A DNA stretch of 61,165 bases. It comes from an uncultured Butyrivibrio sp. (GTDB lineage Bacteria > Bacillota > Clostridia > Lachnospirales > Lachnospiraceae). The DNA lies in assembly GCA_947168335.1 (NCBI GenBank), contig CAMVLM010000004.1, positions 1 to 61,165 of the forward strand. The letters are read 5' to 3'. Both the position numbers and the translations under genes were made by a program. Below, piece by piece: positions 16,326 through 25,276 of this stretch; position 1 is the first letter of the stretch; each line of letters begins with the position of its first letter. Under the pieces are notes generated by a model. The model was not told where the DNA came from. It searched no databases and was given only the letters and a program-made list of their open reading frames with translations.

Positions 16326-17426
16326 TTAATTTTGAAAGCCGTCTTTGGCATCAAAAAATCTGTTCTTTTTCCATTTATGGTCAACAGCTTTAAACACGGG
16401 AACTGTTATAAGTTCGTATACTTTATTGATGATGTAGACCAGAATATAAATTATCACCGCACTTCCCAGGATGTGCAGAACAAGAAAAACCGGGTTGCCC
16501 TTTACAGACTCAGCTGTATTAAAGAAGCTCAAAAAGTAAATATGAAGCAGATACACAGAGAATGATGCACCGGCAAGCTCATTAATGGCTTTCACATTTT
16601 TCATCTTAATATTTCTGAATATAAGGAATACGAGAACCGCCTCAAAGATTACCATAGGATTTTCATAGTTAATGGAAGCAGAATCCATGATAAAACTTCC
16701 GGTCAGGAGCTTATCCACGTACATCCAGGTCCCTATGGCAGCTATATCTGCAGCAAGGAAACAGATAAGATTACCTGTTTTATATTCCCTGTCCATATCC
16801 CTTAGGTAGCATCCTAGCAGATACATGAGCACAAAAGTAACGATTGTATAGCCGGACTGCGCACCCTCAAGTCCTATTGTGGATGTGCCGGCAAATGTTC
16901 TGCCGGTCCTATACGCAAGAATATCTATTATAAACGGATACACAGAAAATGTTGCAAGTGACAAAAGAAGCATTGTTTTTCTGCCCTTTGGGGTTATGGT
17001 ATCAAAAACAAGATTTAGATACGGCGATATGATATATAGCGCAATATAAATGAATACAAACCAGTAATAGCCAGTAAAAAATGAGAGAAAACCATCAAAG
17101 CTGCGGTACTCGCTCTTAAAAGCCGCACCGATTATAAATGCTGCAAGCTCAAATATGAGATACCTGCAGAACAGCTCCAGTGGCTTTAGCAGATCTCTTT
17201 TTTGTGAAGAGCGCATAAAATAGCCGGATATAATCACAAAGAGATTAACAGCACATATTGTTACCGCTTCGAAAAATGTAAGGATTATCTCATTAAAAGA
17301 GCCTCCTGCCACATTTGCAAATCCCCCCAGCGATCCACGCCCGTTGTAGTGCATGATAACCACTGCCATGGCAGCGAGGATACGCAGAAGCTCTATATTT
17401 GATTCTCTGTTTTTTCTATTAGCCAT
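16326..17426 (-). CDS. Acyltransferase family 3 membrane protein
   Basis: A 366-residue integral membrane acyltransferase (OafA/WecH type). The start at 17426 (MANRKNRESNIELLRI) is preferred because GGGGAG lies about 8 nt upstream; the open frame extends 195 bp further without a start signal. The N-terminal RESNIELLRILAAMAVVIMHY gives the family's first helix with its R and H. About ten spans follow, including FVIISGYFM and GYYWFVFIYIALYIISPYLN. Such enzymes acylate extracellular sugars, polysaccharides or peptides; the acceptor is unknown here. It follows the fba terminator, so it probably has its own transcript. Confidence 0.85.
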   Translation of the reverse strand: MANRKNRESNIELLRILAAMAVVIMHYNGRGSLGGFANVAGGSFNEIILTFFEAVTICAVNLFVIISGYFMRSSQKRDLLKPLELFCRYLIFELAAFIIGAAFKSEYRSFDGFLSFFTGYYWFVFIYIALYIISPYLNLVFDTITPKGRKTMLLLSLATFSVYPFIIDILAYRTGRTFAGTSTIGLEGAQSGYTIVTFVLMYLLGCYLRDMDREYKTGNLICFLAADIAAIGTWMYVDKLLTGSFIMDSASINYENPMVIFEAVLVFLIFRNIKMKNVKAINELAGASFSVYLLHIYFLSFFNTAESVKGNPVFLVLHILGSAVIIYILVYIINKVYELITVPVFKAVDHKWKKNRFFDAKDGFQN

Positions 17427-17455
17427 TTCTTTTTCTCCCCGCTTTATTCTACCAC

Positions 17456-17509
17456 AAATAAATACGAAAGCGCTGCACCAGATGATGAACACATCATCTG
17501 ATACAGCGC
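17456..17509 (-). terminator. Terminator of fba
   Basis: GCGCTGCACCAGATGATG (17470-17487) pairs with CATCATCTGATACAGCGC (17492-17509) with two non-Watson-Crick positions and a 4-nt loop. On the minus strand a T-rich run, TTTCGTATTTATTT, follows. It is 32 bp past the fba stop. Confidence 0.75.
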
Positions 17510-17541
17510 CGTATAGAACAATATTATATGCTCCGGCTAAA

Positions 17542-18477
17542 TCAAGCCTTACCGTCTGAACCAAGAACGTTGAGGATCTTGTCGTGAACGATTTCCTTAA
17601 CGTAAGCACGGCCATCGCCAAGATACTGACGAGGATCGAAGTGCTCAGGATGCTCAGCGAAGTGCTGACGGATACCTGCTGTCATACCAAGACGAAGATC
17701 GGAGTCGATGTTGATCTTGCAGACTGCACTCTTAGCTGCTGCTCTAAGCTGCTCATCCGGAATACCGATAGCATCCTTCATAGCGCCGCCGTTAGCATTG
17801 ATGATTCCAACGAACTTCTGAGGAACTGCTGAAGAACCGTGAAGAACGATCGGGAATCCGGGAAGTCTCTTAACAACTTCCTCAAGGATATCAAGACGAA
17901 GCTTGGGATCCTGGCCGGGCTTAAACTTGAATGCACCGTGGCTTGTTCCGATAGCGATTGCCAGTGAATCAACGCCTGTACGCTTCATGAAATCCTCAAC
18001 CTGATCGGGATTTGTGTACTGAGCTGCATCATCAGCTACGTTTACATCATCCTCAACACCAGAAAGTGTACCAAGCTCAGCCTCAACTACGACACCCTTT
18101 GAGTGAGCGTAATCAGCAACCTTCTTAGAGAGCTCAATGTTCTCTTCATAAGGCTTTGAAGAAGCATCGATCATAACAGATGTGAATCCGTTGTCGATAC
18201 ACTCCTTACATACTTCGAAGCTTGCACCGTGATCAAGGTGAAGAGCGATCGGAATAGATGTTGCTTCTGTAGCAGCCTTAACCATGTTTACCAGGTAAGG
18301 ATACTGTGCATACTTGATAGCTCCTGCAGAACACTGAAGGATAACAGGGGACTTAAGCTCGTCACAAGCCTCTGTAATAGCCTGAATGAACTCCATGTTG
18401 TTGATATTGAATGCACCAACAGCATATCCACCATCGTATGCTTTTTTGAACATATCAGTCGTTGTAACTAATGGCAT
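17542..18477 (-). CDS. fba: Class II fructose-bisphosphate aldolase
   Basis: A 311-residue zinc aldolase of glycolysis and gluconeogenesis, splitting fructose-1,6-bisphosphate into DHAP and glyceraldehyde-3-phosphate. The start at 18477 (MPLVTTTDMF) has SD AGGTGG. Zinc ligands are in HLDHG (H80, D82, H83) with further ligands in EAELGTLSG and in GTSHG and LHGSS later. VMIDAS at 101-106 is the conserved substrate-loop motif. Codon use is strongly biased, as expected of a highly expressed gene. It has its own promoter just after the YfhO gene. A tagatose-bisphosphate aldolase is the only serious alternative in this fold. Confidence 0.95.
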   Translation of the reverse strand: MPLVTTTDMFKKAYDGGYAVGAFNINNMEFIQAITEACDELKSPVILQCSAGAIKYAQYPYLVNMVKAATEATSIPIALHLDHGASFEVCKECIDNGFTSVMIDASSKPYEENIELSKKVADYAHSKGVVVEAELGTLSGVEDDVNVADDAAQYTNPDQVEDFMKRTGVDSLAIAIGTSHGAFKFKPGQDPKLRLDILEEVVKRLPGFPIVLHGSSAVPQKFVGIINANGGAMKDAIGIPDEQLRAAAKSAVCKINIDSDLRLGMTAGIRQHFAEHPEHFDPRQYLGDGRAYVKEIVHDKILNVLGSDGKA

Positions 18478-18499
18478 AATTTGTACCACCTTTCGTATA

Positions 18500-18515
18500 A
18501 TTTTGTTAACAAAAT
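18500..18515. promoter_or_regulatory. Perfect 16-bp palindrome in the fba leader
   Basis: ATTTTGTTAACAAAAT is fully self-complementary and lies 10 bp downstream of the -10 box and 22 bp before the fba start, where a repressor would block transcription. The core TTGTTAACAA resembles a compressed Rex-type half-site pair, but the spacing differs from the usual Rex operator. Confidence 0.45.
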
Positions 18516-18525
18516 AACTAGAAAC

Positions 18526-18555
18526 ATTATAGCTCAATCCACCCGAATAATACAA
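18526..18555 (-). promoter_or_regulatory. fba: Promoter of fba
   Basis: On the minus strand TTGTAT (18555-18550), an 18-bp spacer and a perfect TATAAT (18531-18526) form a sigma-A-type promoter. Transcription should start near 18519 and give a leader of about 42 nt with the palindrome at its head. Confidence 0.75.
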
Positions 18556-18561
18556 TCCTTT

Positions 18562-21231
18562 TTACGTTCTGCTCTTTTGTCTGTAAACAAAGAGATAAAT
18601 GAATAAAACGAAAGCGCAGATCGTAAGTAATAATCCTGCTAAAAGACCGGGGGTGTGGTAAGTAAGCTCTATTTCATGGACACCTTCCGAAATATCAACT
18701 CCCATATACATGACATTTGCTTTGTAAAGCTCTTTCTTTTCTCCGTCAACTTTGATACTCCAGCCTTTGTCATAAGGAATCTGCAAAACAAGATTCGTGT
18801 CATTCCCGGCTGTAACACTTCCCGTCACCTTAGAGGTCATCCTTGATATGGGATTGAGGTTTAAGTTTACGTCATACATGCTTTTCTTGGAAAGCTCTGA
18901 TATTTTCTCAAGAAGAAAGGCATTGGGCTCGCATATTACCGTGATACTGTCTGTTAAGTACTTTCCTTTTTCCGGAAAAATAATATCAACTTTGGTTATT
19001 CCTTCAGCATCTGAGCCAAGGTTTACGATGTAGTCGTGCCATCCGCTGTAGAACTGGCTTTCAGGCTTTTTATAGGACAATACCTTGGAGGAAACCTGTC
19101 TGTCTCCGGAGTATGCCACAAAATAAATGTTATCCATGTCTGATACAGTATCACACCAGAGGTTATTCAGATATATATAGGTTTCCGCATCCGCAGCGCC
19201 ACTGAAGGTGATTGTTGCGCTCTGTTCAGAACCGGATACCTTAAAGTTTGTTTTCTTGCCCTTTACTCCGTCGCCTCTTGTGAGCTGGTAATCAATAATG
19301 CTGTGGGCATAGGCAGGTTCATAGTCAGATGTTTCGCCCTTTAAAACTCCTGTGAGCATGGCTTCCTGTCTCATGACAGGTGTCATTTCCACGAAACTTG
19401 CCGCATCTATAACATTGTCACAGGTGTATCCCAGGGTTATTGGATTTTTCGCCTCAAATACTGCGAAATTAAAGTAGTTTCCTTTTCTCTCATAGTCCGA
19501 CGGAACGTAGGCTTCCTCTTCGGGTGAGTCAAATCTCAGTGTGTAGTAGGATGCTCCCGCAAGAGCAAGGGGTGCCATCCTGTCATCAAGACCATAATAT
19601 GAAAAATCACTCATCTCATTTATGGCAAGTTTGTTCAGATAATCTGACACTGAACCGTTTGCCAGAGAGAAGTAAAACTGTGTTGAGGAGATTCCATAAG
19701 GCATTCCCGCGTTCCAGATAAGATTTCTACCAGTATATCTGAAGAAATCATCAGCACTTTTTTCGGAAACATCAAGTACTGCCTTTACTTCCGTGTTCTC
19801 ATAGTCATTCAGGAAGCCGTCAGCAGTGGTCTCTTCCAGATATCCGTTGGGAAGATTACCTTTACTCTCTGCGCCTTCATAGTAACCGTTGATGCAGACA
19901 CCTGCGAAAGTAAGGAGCATCAGTCCATATGCTGTAAATGCCTGCGCCACTTTCTTTTTCCCAGTACTCAAAGCACCTGAAACAAGGATGATCACTGCCG
20001 CTGCCAAAAGTAGAAGGAGCTGAATCCTGACAAGTTCGTCACTGGTAAGTCCAAGGATAAAGCACAGCCCTGCATAAATTCCTCCGCAGGCAACAAGAAG
20101 CAGCCTTTTTTTGAAATCCATCTCATACAGCTCATGCATCATCTCTGTTATCTTAAGCGCAATAAACAGCTCCGCCGCAAAGCACCATCTGTTTATCATG
20201 TAGGAAAATCCGGTCATTGCGTAGCCTGCTGCCGGAAGCATGATCATAGCTGCAAGGATAAGGAGCAGCAGACAATCCTTTTTATTTTTCCTGATATTTA
20301 CTATCACAAAGAAAACGGCAAAGGCTGCTATAAAGGTAAATCCAAGCTCCGTATCATACATGGGCTTATATATGTAGGCGATAAGGTTTTTCACCAGTTC
20401 TTTATAAAAATCCGCCTCATATAAAGTCTTGACGCCGTGCCCTGAAAGGCCGGCTCTTGGGTTTGACAAAAACGCGATTACAACAGGCACGAACACCACC
20501 GCACCCATTACACATCCAAGGATTCCATAGCCCCAGAACTGTCCGATCTTTACAAGTGCCTTTTCCCTGTTAAACAAAAGGCTTACGATGACATAGCCAA
20601 TGGTAAGAACAACGCACATGTAGAAGAAATAGAAGTTTGTAACTGCGCCCAAGGCTACTGAAAGCACAAACAGCGTACCCTTTTCACCCTTTAATACTCT
20701 GTCCGCACCAAGGATCATCAGCGGCAGGATTATCATTGCATTTACAAAGAACGGATTCCACATGCCTATAAACATCACCGTTCCACAGAAGGCATAGGAC
20801 AGCGCTCCGGTAAGAAGTTCCGGAAGCCTGTAATCCCCGCGGCTTTTACACAAAGCTGCAAATGACAGCCCGGCCAGGAATGGCCTTAAAACTATCAGAA
20901 ACTGGAAATAATAATAAACAGCTCCTGTGGGGATAAATGCAACCGGAAGATTCAGGATATCTCCCACTGCATAGTACTGCATAGATGTGTAAAAATCAGC
21001 GCCGTAGCCTATTCCAAAGGAATAATTCTGAAGGGCAAAATTACCGTGAATCATCTGATAGAATACGCCTCTTATCCATTTGCCATAAACCATCAGCGCA
21101 TTTATATGCTGCTTGTAGGCATCAGATGTATTTATCATTGATTTGCCCGCAAGATGGAAATATATCCACACAGAAATCCCAAGAATCACATAGAGAAGGC
21201 TGTAGGATATAAGGAACTTTCTTTTTTTCAT
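18562..21231 (-). CDS. YfhO-family large membrane protein
   Basis: An 889-residue protein with about a dozen membrane spans in the first 440 residues, a large extracellular beta-rich domain (about 460-860) and a last span at about 866-885. LSGHGVKTLYEADFYKEL and the C-terminal PYDKGWSIKVDGEKKELYKAN are typical of YfhO proteins. The Bacillus member is linked to glycosylation of lipoteichoic acid, so a glycosyltransferase-like role at the cell surface is plausible but not shown. Its ATG overlaps the stop of the preceding membrane protein by one base (TAATG), implying translational coupling. Confidence 0.85.
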   Translation of the reverse strand: MKKRKFLISYSLLYVILGISVWIYFHLAGKSMINTSDAYKQHINALMVYGKWIRGVFYQMIHGNFALQNYSFGIGYGADFYTSMQYYAVGDILNLPVAFIPTGAVYYYFQFLIVLRPFLAGLSFAALCKSRGDYRLPELLTGALSYAFCGTVMFIGMWNPFFVNAMIILPLMILGADRVLKGEKGTLFVLSVALGAVTNFYFFYMCVVLTIGYVIVSLLFNREKALVKIGQFWGYGILGCVMGAVVFVPVVIAFLSNPRAGLSGHGVKTLYEADFYKELVKNLIAYIYKPMYDTELGFTFIAAFAVFFVIVNIRKNKKDCLLLLILAAMIMLPAAGYAMTGFSYMINRWCFAAELFIALKITEMMHELYEMDFKKRLLLVACGGIYAGLCFILGLTSDELVRIQLLLLLAAAVIILVSGALSTGKKKVAQAFTAYGLMLLTFAGVCINGYYEGAESKGNLPNGYLEETTADGFLNDYENTEVKAVLDVSEKSADDFFRYTGRNLIWNAGMPYGISSTQFYFSLANGSVSDYLNKLAINEMSDFSYYGLDDRMAPLALAGASYYTLRFDSPEEEAYVPSDYERKGNYFNFAVFEAKNPITLGYTCDNVIDAASFVEMTPVMRQEAMLTGVLKGETSDYEPAYAHSIIDYQLTRGDGVKGKKTNFKVSGSEQSATITFSGAADAETYIYLNNLWCDTVSDMDNIYFVAYSGDRQVSSKVLSYKKPESQFYSGWHDYIVNLGSDAEGITKVDIIFPEKGKYLTDSITVICEPNAFLLEKISELSKKSMYDVNLNLNPISRMTSKVTGSVTAGNDTNLVLQIPYDKGWSIKVDGEKKELYKANVMYMGVDISEGVHEIELTYHTPGLLAGLLLTICAFVLFIYLFVYRQKSRT

Positions 21232-22922
21232 TACTTTTGTCCGCCTTTTTTTCTAACCTTCAAAACGATAAGCAGCACTACGAAGGTAACAACCGTAAGT
21301 ACCGATAACGCAAGAGTGATTTTCTGAAGGGTTGTTCCGCTGTAGCTTACACTGATCACACCGGACTTACCGATGGTTTCAGAAGGCATGTCGATGGTTG
21401 TAAGTCCATTGAAGGCTTCTCTGCAGGAGAGGTTGTACTTTTCTCCATCAGATGTCTCTAATACCGCACTGTATCCTTTGTAATAAATCTGCGGAACAGT
21501 GTAATTCTCAAAAGCAGCCTCTTCTGCTTCAAAACTTCCGCCGACCTTGTTTTCATATCTCTCGTAAGGAAGCTCCTGCTCGCTGTTATCTTCAGCTCTT
21601 ACAATGTTTCTCTCCCTCAGTTCCTCATCATTGTAAACCACAGGGAGCCACTCGCCTCTTCCAACTGTTTCACTGTTCTGTGCAATGATGTCCTCATTAA
21701 CTTCATTGAAATAGCCATAGGTCTCCGCAAGTGCAGTTTTGTTCTGCCATATTCCGAAAACAGTTGTCATGACCACTGCATATACAAGCAGCCAGATTCT
21801 GCCTTTCTCCTGTATTGTTTCTTTTCCCGTAAGCACCATTCCAAAAATGAGCGCACAGAGCGCAAAAGGATAAAGTCTGAAGGTGAACTGAAGCTGATTA
21901 AGAACTGTTCCCTCAAGTTTTTCCCAGGGTACAATCTTAGTCATTGCAAGGAGAAGCAGTATTCCCAGCACAAAATAAAAATTAGCCATTCTGTCATTTA
22001 CTTTTTTTGCAAAAAGTCCTATGAGCAGTAAAATCGGGATTCCCACACCGACATAAGCTATGTTGAAAAAGTAGCCGGTAGGTAAGAACAGCGTCTCAAA
22101 GGGCTGCACAAACTCACCCACATGAGCCCAGGGATCCTGGTAGACTCTCTCTACTCCGGATACCATCTGCTCTATCATGGGGAAGGTGTAATAACCTGTG
22201 ATCAGCAGCGTAATAACTGCCGTAACTGCAAGGTTTATCAGATGCTTTTTCTCAAAGAATGCCTCTCTCCCCTTTTTTGTAAGGAGCTGAACCACAAACA
22301 CTGCCGTAGTTAAAAGAAGGGCAATGAACGAATTTATAATGTGGCACAGCACAAGTCCACCAAGGCCAATGCCTATAAGGTAGCACTTCATTCCATCTCT
22401 CATGAAAAAGTCATAGATTCCGGCAAACAAAATCGGCAGAAAGATATAGGAAATATAACTGCTGTAGCCGGCTCTGAAGATAAGGTCCGCAAGATAGAAT
22501 TCACTTAACATAAGGAGAAATGTTCCGGATAGAGAAAGGAACTTATCCCCGGAGACAACCTTAAGTGATACATAAGTGGAAATTGTTGCAAGAAGGCATA
22601 CAACCACTGCGAATATTTTGTAGGTTGTAAGGATTGATACTCCCATGATCCTCATGATCGCAGGAATTATCAGAAAAAGATCGGGGTAAAACATAGGGCT
22701 TCCGTAACCCTTTCCCCCGAAGAAATTGGAATACACATAAACAGGGTAGTTTCCCGAAAGCAGCGCTTCCTTAACACCCTCAATTCTGTTCATGTGATAA
22801 ATATAGTCAGGCGCATAGCCATACAACCCCTCGTGCAAAAAGGGAAAAGCCGTAACTGCTGCAATGATCGCCATTGCCACAGCTACAAGCACTACTTCTA
22901 AAATTCTGTTTTCTTTTTTCAT
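21231..22922 (-). CDS. Polytopic membrane protein with 6-pyruvoyl-tetrahydropterin-synthase-related membrane domain
   Basis: A 563-residue protein with about 11 spans. The N-terminal hydrophobic segment is followed by YAPDYIYHMNRIEGVKEALL and the short YSNFFGGKGYGSPMFYPDL, a loop shared with the PTPS-related membrane family (glycosyltransferase-like fold). An extracellular domain (about 400-525) and a last span at about 535-555 follow. The family is often found beside YfhO-like proteins, as here. The 1-base overlap with the next gene and the 15-bp gap after the GH13 gene suggest one transcript. The function is unknown; transfer of sugar from a lipid carrier is a reasonable guess. Confidence 0.75.
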   Translation of the reverse strand: MKKENRILEVVLVAVAMAIIAAVTAFPFLHEGLYGYAPDYIYHMNRIEGVKEALLSGNYPVYVYSNFFGGKGYGSPMFYPDLFLIIPAIMRIMGVSILTTYKIFAVVVCLLATISTYVSLKVVSGDKFLSLSGTFLLMLSEFYLADLIFRAGYSSYISYIFLPILFAGIYDFFMRDGMKCYLIGIGLGGLVLCHIINSFIALLLTTAVFVVQLLTKKGREAFFEKKHLINLAVTAVITLLITGYYTFPMIEQMVSGVERVYQDPWAHVGEFVQPFETLFLPTGYFFNIAYVGVGIPILLLIGLFAKKVNDRMANFYFVLGILLLLAMTKIVPWEKLEGTVLNQLQFTFRLYPFALCALIFGMVLTGKETIQEKGRIWLLVYAVVMTTVFGIWQNKTALAETYGYFNEVNEDIIAQNSETVGRGEWLPVVYNDEELRERNIVRAEDNSEQELPYERYENKVGGSFEAEEAAFENYTVPQIYYKGYSAVLETSDGEKYNLSCREAFNGLTTIDMPSETIGKSGVISVSYSGTTLQKITLALSVLTVVTFVVLLIVLKVRKKGGQK

Positions 22923-22937
22923 ACCCCAAAGTCTCCA

Positions 22938-25046
22938 TTATATGCGGAAGAAGTTCGTGGACCAGAAGGATTCTTCATTTATCGCAGAAATCCTGTTGTA
23001 CTGCATGACAACTGCGGAGTTGGCTCCATAGGTCCTTACGAGTTTTCCGTTTTTTACATGATAATTCAAAGGCTCCGTCTTAAAGCCATTCCTTGTGCTT
23101 TCCATCACCCTAAGGACTTTTGCCTCCAGCGGGATTCCCAGCACTTCTACATTAAGCTCACAAATGCTTTCATAAGGGCTTGCGTTTATTACAACTATTG
23201 TCGCACTTGTCCTGTTAAATCTGCCGTATGCAAGAATGTTCTTTTCTGAATTCAGTCTTGCAAGTGATCCGGTTCGCAGCTCAGTACTTATCTTATGTAT
23301 GCGGATCATCTTTTTATGAAAATCAATAAGCTCCCTGTCTTCCAGTCCCCAGGGATAGGTTCTTCTGTTATCGGGATCGGTAAAACCGCATACTCCCGCC
23401 TCATCTCCATAGTAAACCGTCGGAGCTCCGGGCCATGTCATCTGAACAACCACAGCCTGTCTCATGACGGCAAGGCTCACATTTTTATTTGCAGCCTCAC
23501 AGCCAAGGGTTGAACTTCTTCCTACGGCATGATTCGTCCTTGTAAGGAATCTTGAATGGTCATGGTTTGACAGTTCGTTCATGGCAACCAGCTTCGATGA
23601 ATGAACAAAGTTGCTCACTCCCGCTTCATACATTTTGAACCAGAAGGAATCCACATCCCCCAATAGCTCTTCATGGTATTCGTCGCTGTGCTTTTCCATT
23701 CCGGTGAGGAAGAAGGACAATGGTTCCATAAAAGCATCATAATTCATGACGCTGTCCCACTCACCGCCGGAAAGCCATTTCCTTGCACTTCCATAATGCT
23801 CGGCCAGAATCAGAGCGTCAGGGTTTGCCTTTTTTACTTCTGTTCTGAATCTTCTCCAGAACTTGTGATTGTACTCCTCAGAATGTCCGAGATCTGCAGC
23901 CACGTCCAGGCGCCACCCATCTGCATAGTAAGGGGCTGAAACCCATTTTTTACCGATTTCTATAATATAATCTTCAAGCTCTTTGCTGCCTTCATAGTTG
24001 AGTTTTGGCAGGGTTTCATAGTTCCACCAGCCCTCATACTCCCCGTTCTCAGGCCAGTTTCCACCGTAGAACTTGAAAAAGTCCCTATACGGACTGTCAT
24101 AGGAAATATAGGCACCTTTATCATAACCCTTTGAGTTATCGTACAGGTGCTCTCTGTCCATCCACTTATTAAATGAACCGCAGTGATTAAATACTCCGTC
24201 AATGATCACCCTTATACCATGCTTATGCGCTTCTGCCACAAGCTTTGCAAAAAGGGCGTCAGATGCTTCAAGGTTCCGCAGGTTGGAAACCCTGTCAATA
24301 AACCTTGTGGCATTTCTGTTATCCTCTCCTTCTTTCAGAAGATTTCCGCTGTCAGAAACTATCTTGCCAAAGTGAGGATCAATATGGTCGTAGTCCTGAA
24401 TGTCATATTTATGAGTTGAAGGAGAAACAAAAATTGGATTGAGGTAGATGACCTCTATTCCAAGCTCCTTGAGGTATCCCAGTTTTTCAATAACTCCCTG
24501 AAGATCTCCTCCATAAAAGCTTCTGATATCCTTACCTGTCGCATCAGGATAATCTCTCCAGTTTTCAACCCGAATGGTCTTGCCGTTTACATAGTAATAC
24601 TCATCTGTTAAAACATCGTTGTCCGGATCCCCGTTTCTGAAACGGTCAACGAATATCTGATACATGACTGCACCCTTGGCCCAGTATGGGGTGGAAAAAC
24701 CGGGTATCAGCCTGAAACGCATGGAATTCGGAATATTTTCTGTCGGTCCTTTCTGACCGTAGTACAGAACCTCATCCTCAGATTCTATGCGAAAATAATA
24801 ATATATATCATCTCCGGACTTAGGAACTGTTCCCGAACAGTGGTAATAATCGAACTGGTCCTCAGTCTGGTGTTTTCTCATTGCTATTTCCTTGATCTCA
24901 CCGTTTATCTCATAAACAAGATATATCTTTTTTACTTCGTTTTTGCCGCAACGAAAATGTAAAAAAACTTTGCTTCCGGGTTTTGGCTCGGTGGGTTGAT
25001 GATAATCAAGTGTCATGTCATGGAACAATCTGTCCCTCGTGATCAT
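22938..25046 (-). CDS. GH13 alpha-glucan hydrolase (neopullulanase/cyclomaltodextrinase-like)
   Basis: A 702-residue enzyme without a signal peptide, so probably cytoplasmic. The start at 25046 (MITRDRLFHD) has SD GGGAG. An N-terminal beta domain resembling CBM34 (about 1-115) precedes the (beta/alpha)8 barrel. GH13 motifs: DGVFNHCG (283-290), DGWRLDVA with nucleophile D381, LILAEHY with acid/base E416, and NHD with D496. The subfamily with an N-terminal domain acts on maltodextrins, pullulan or cyclodextrins. It leads the run into the two large membrane proteins, 15 bp away, which is an unusual pairing. Confidence 0.9.
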   Translation of the reverse strand: MITRDRLFHDMTLDYHQPTEPKPGSKVFLHFRCGKNEVKKIYLVYEINGEIKEIAMRKHQTEDQFDYYHCSGTVPKSGDDIYYYFRIESEDEVLYYGQKGPTENIPNSMRFRLIPGFSTPYWAKGAVMYQIFVDRFRNGDPDNDVLTDEYYYVNGKTIRVENWRDYPDATGKDIRSFYGGDLQGVIEKLGYLKELGIEVIYLNPIFVSPSTHKYDIQDYDHIDPHFGKIVSDSGNLLKEGEDNRNATRFIDRVSNLRNLEASDALFAKLVAEAHKHGIRVIIDGVFNHCGSFNKWMDREHLYDNSKGYDKGAYISYDSPYRDFFKFYGGNWPENGEYEGWWNYETLPKLNYEGSKELEDYIIEIGKKWVSAPYYADGWRLDVAADLGHSEEYNHKFWRRFRTEVKKANPDALILAEHYGSARKWLSGGEWDSVMNYDAFMEPLSFFLTGMEKHSDEYHEELLGDVDSFWFKMYEAGVSNFVHSSKLVAMNELSNHDHSRFLTRTNHAVGRSSTLGCEAANKNVSLAVMRQAVVVQMTWPGAPTVYYGDEAGVCGFTDPDNRRTYPWGLEDRELIDFHKKMIRIHKISTELRTGSLARLNSEKNILAYGRFNRTSATIVVINASPYESICELNVEVLGIPLEAKVLRVMESTRNGFKTEPLNYHVKNGKLVRTYGANSAVVMQYNRISAINEESFWSTNFFRI

Positions 25047-25089
25047 ACATATCTCCCGTACATAATAAGCACATATATAAGATAAAATT

Positions 25090-25124
25090 AAAGGAGACAG
25101 CACTAGGGATGTGCTGTCTCCTTT
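25090..25124 (-). terminator. Strong stem-loop between ftsH and the GH13 gene
   Basis: AAAGGAGACAGCAC (25090-25103) and GTGCTGTCTCCTTT (25111-25124) form a 14-bp perfect stem with a 7-nt loop. On the minus strand it is followed by AATTTTAT. It can terminate the ftsH transcript. A TATAAT at 25191-25186 (minus) lies upstream, so it could instead sit in the GH13 leader. Confidence 0.65.
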
Positions 25125-25276
25125 GAGAAGGTATTTCTTTCTTATGGGTATAGCAAAAAACTTTAAATGTATTGGGGGTTACAAGATTATATTAGCACCG
25201 GTCCAAAAAACGGTAAATACTCACATTTCACAAAATAACCAAAACCCCTTATTCATTTTTGTTAAAGTTGCACAAC

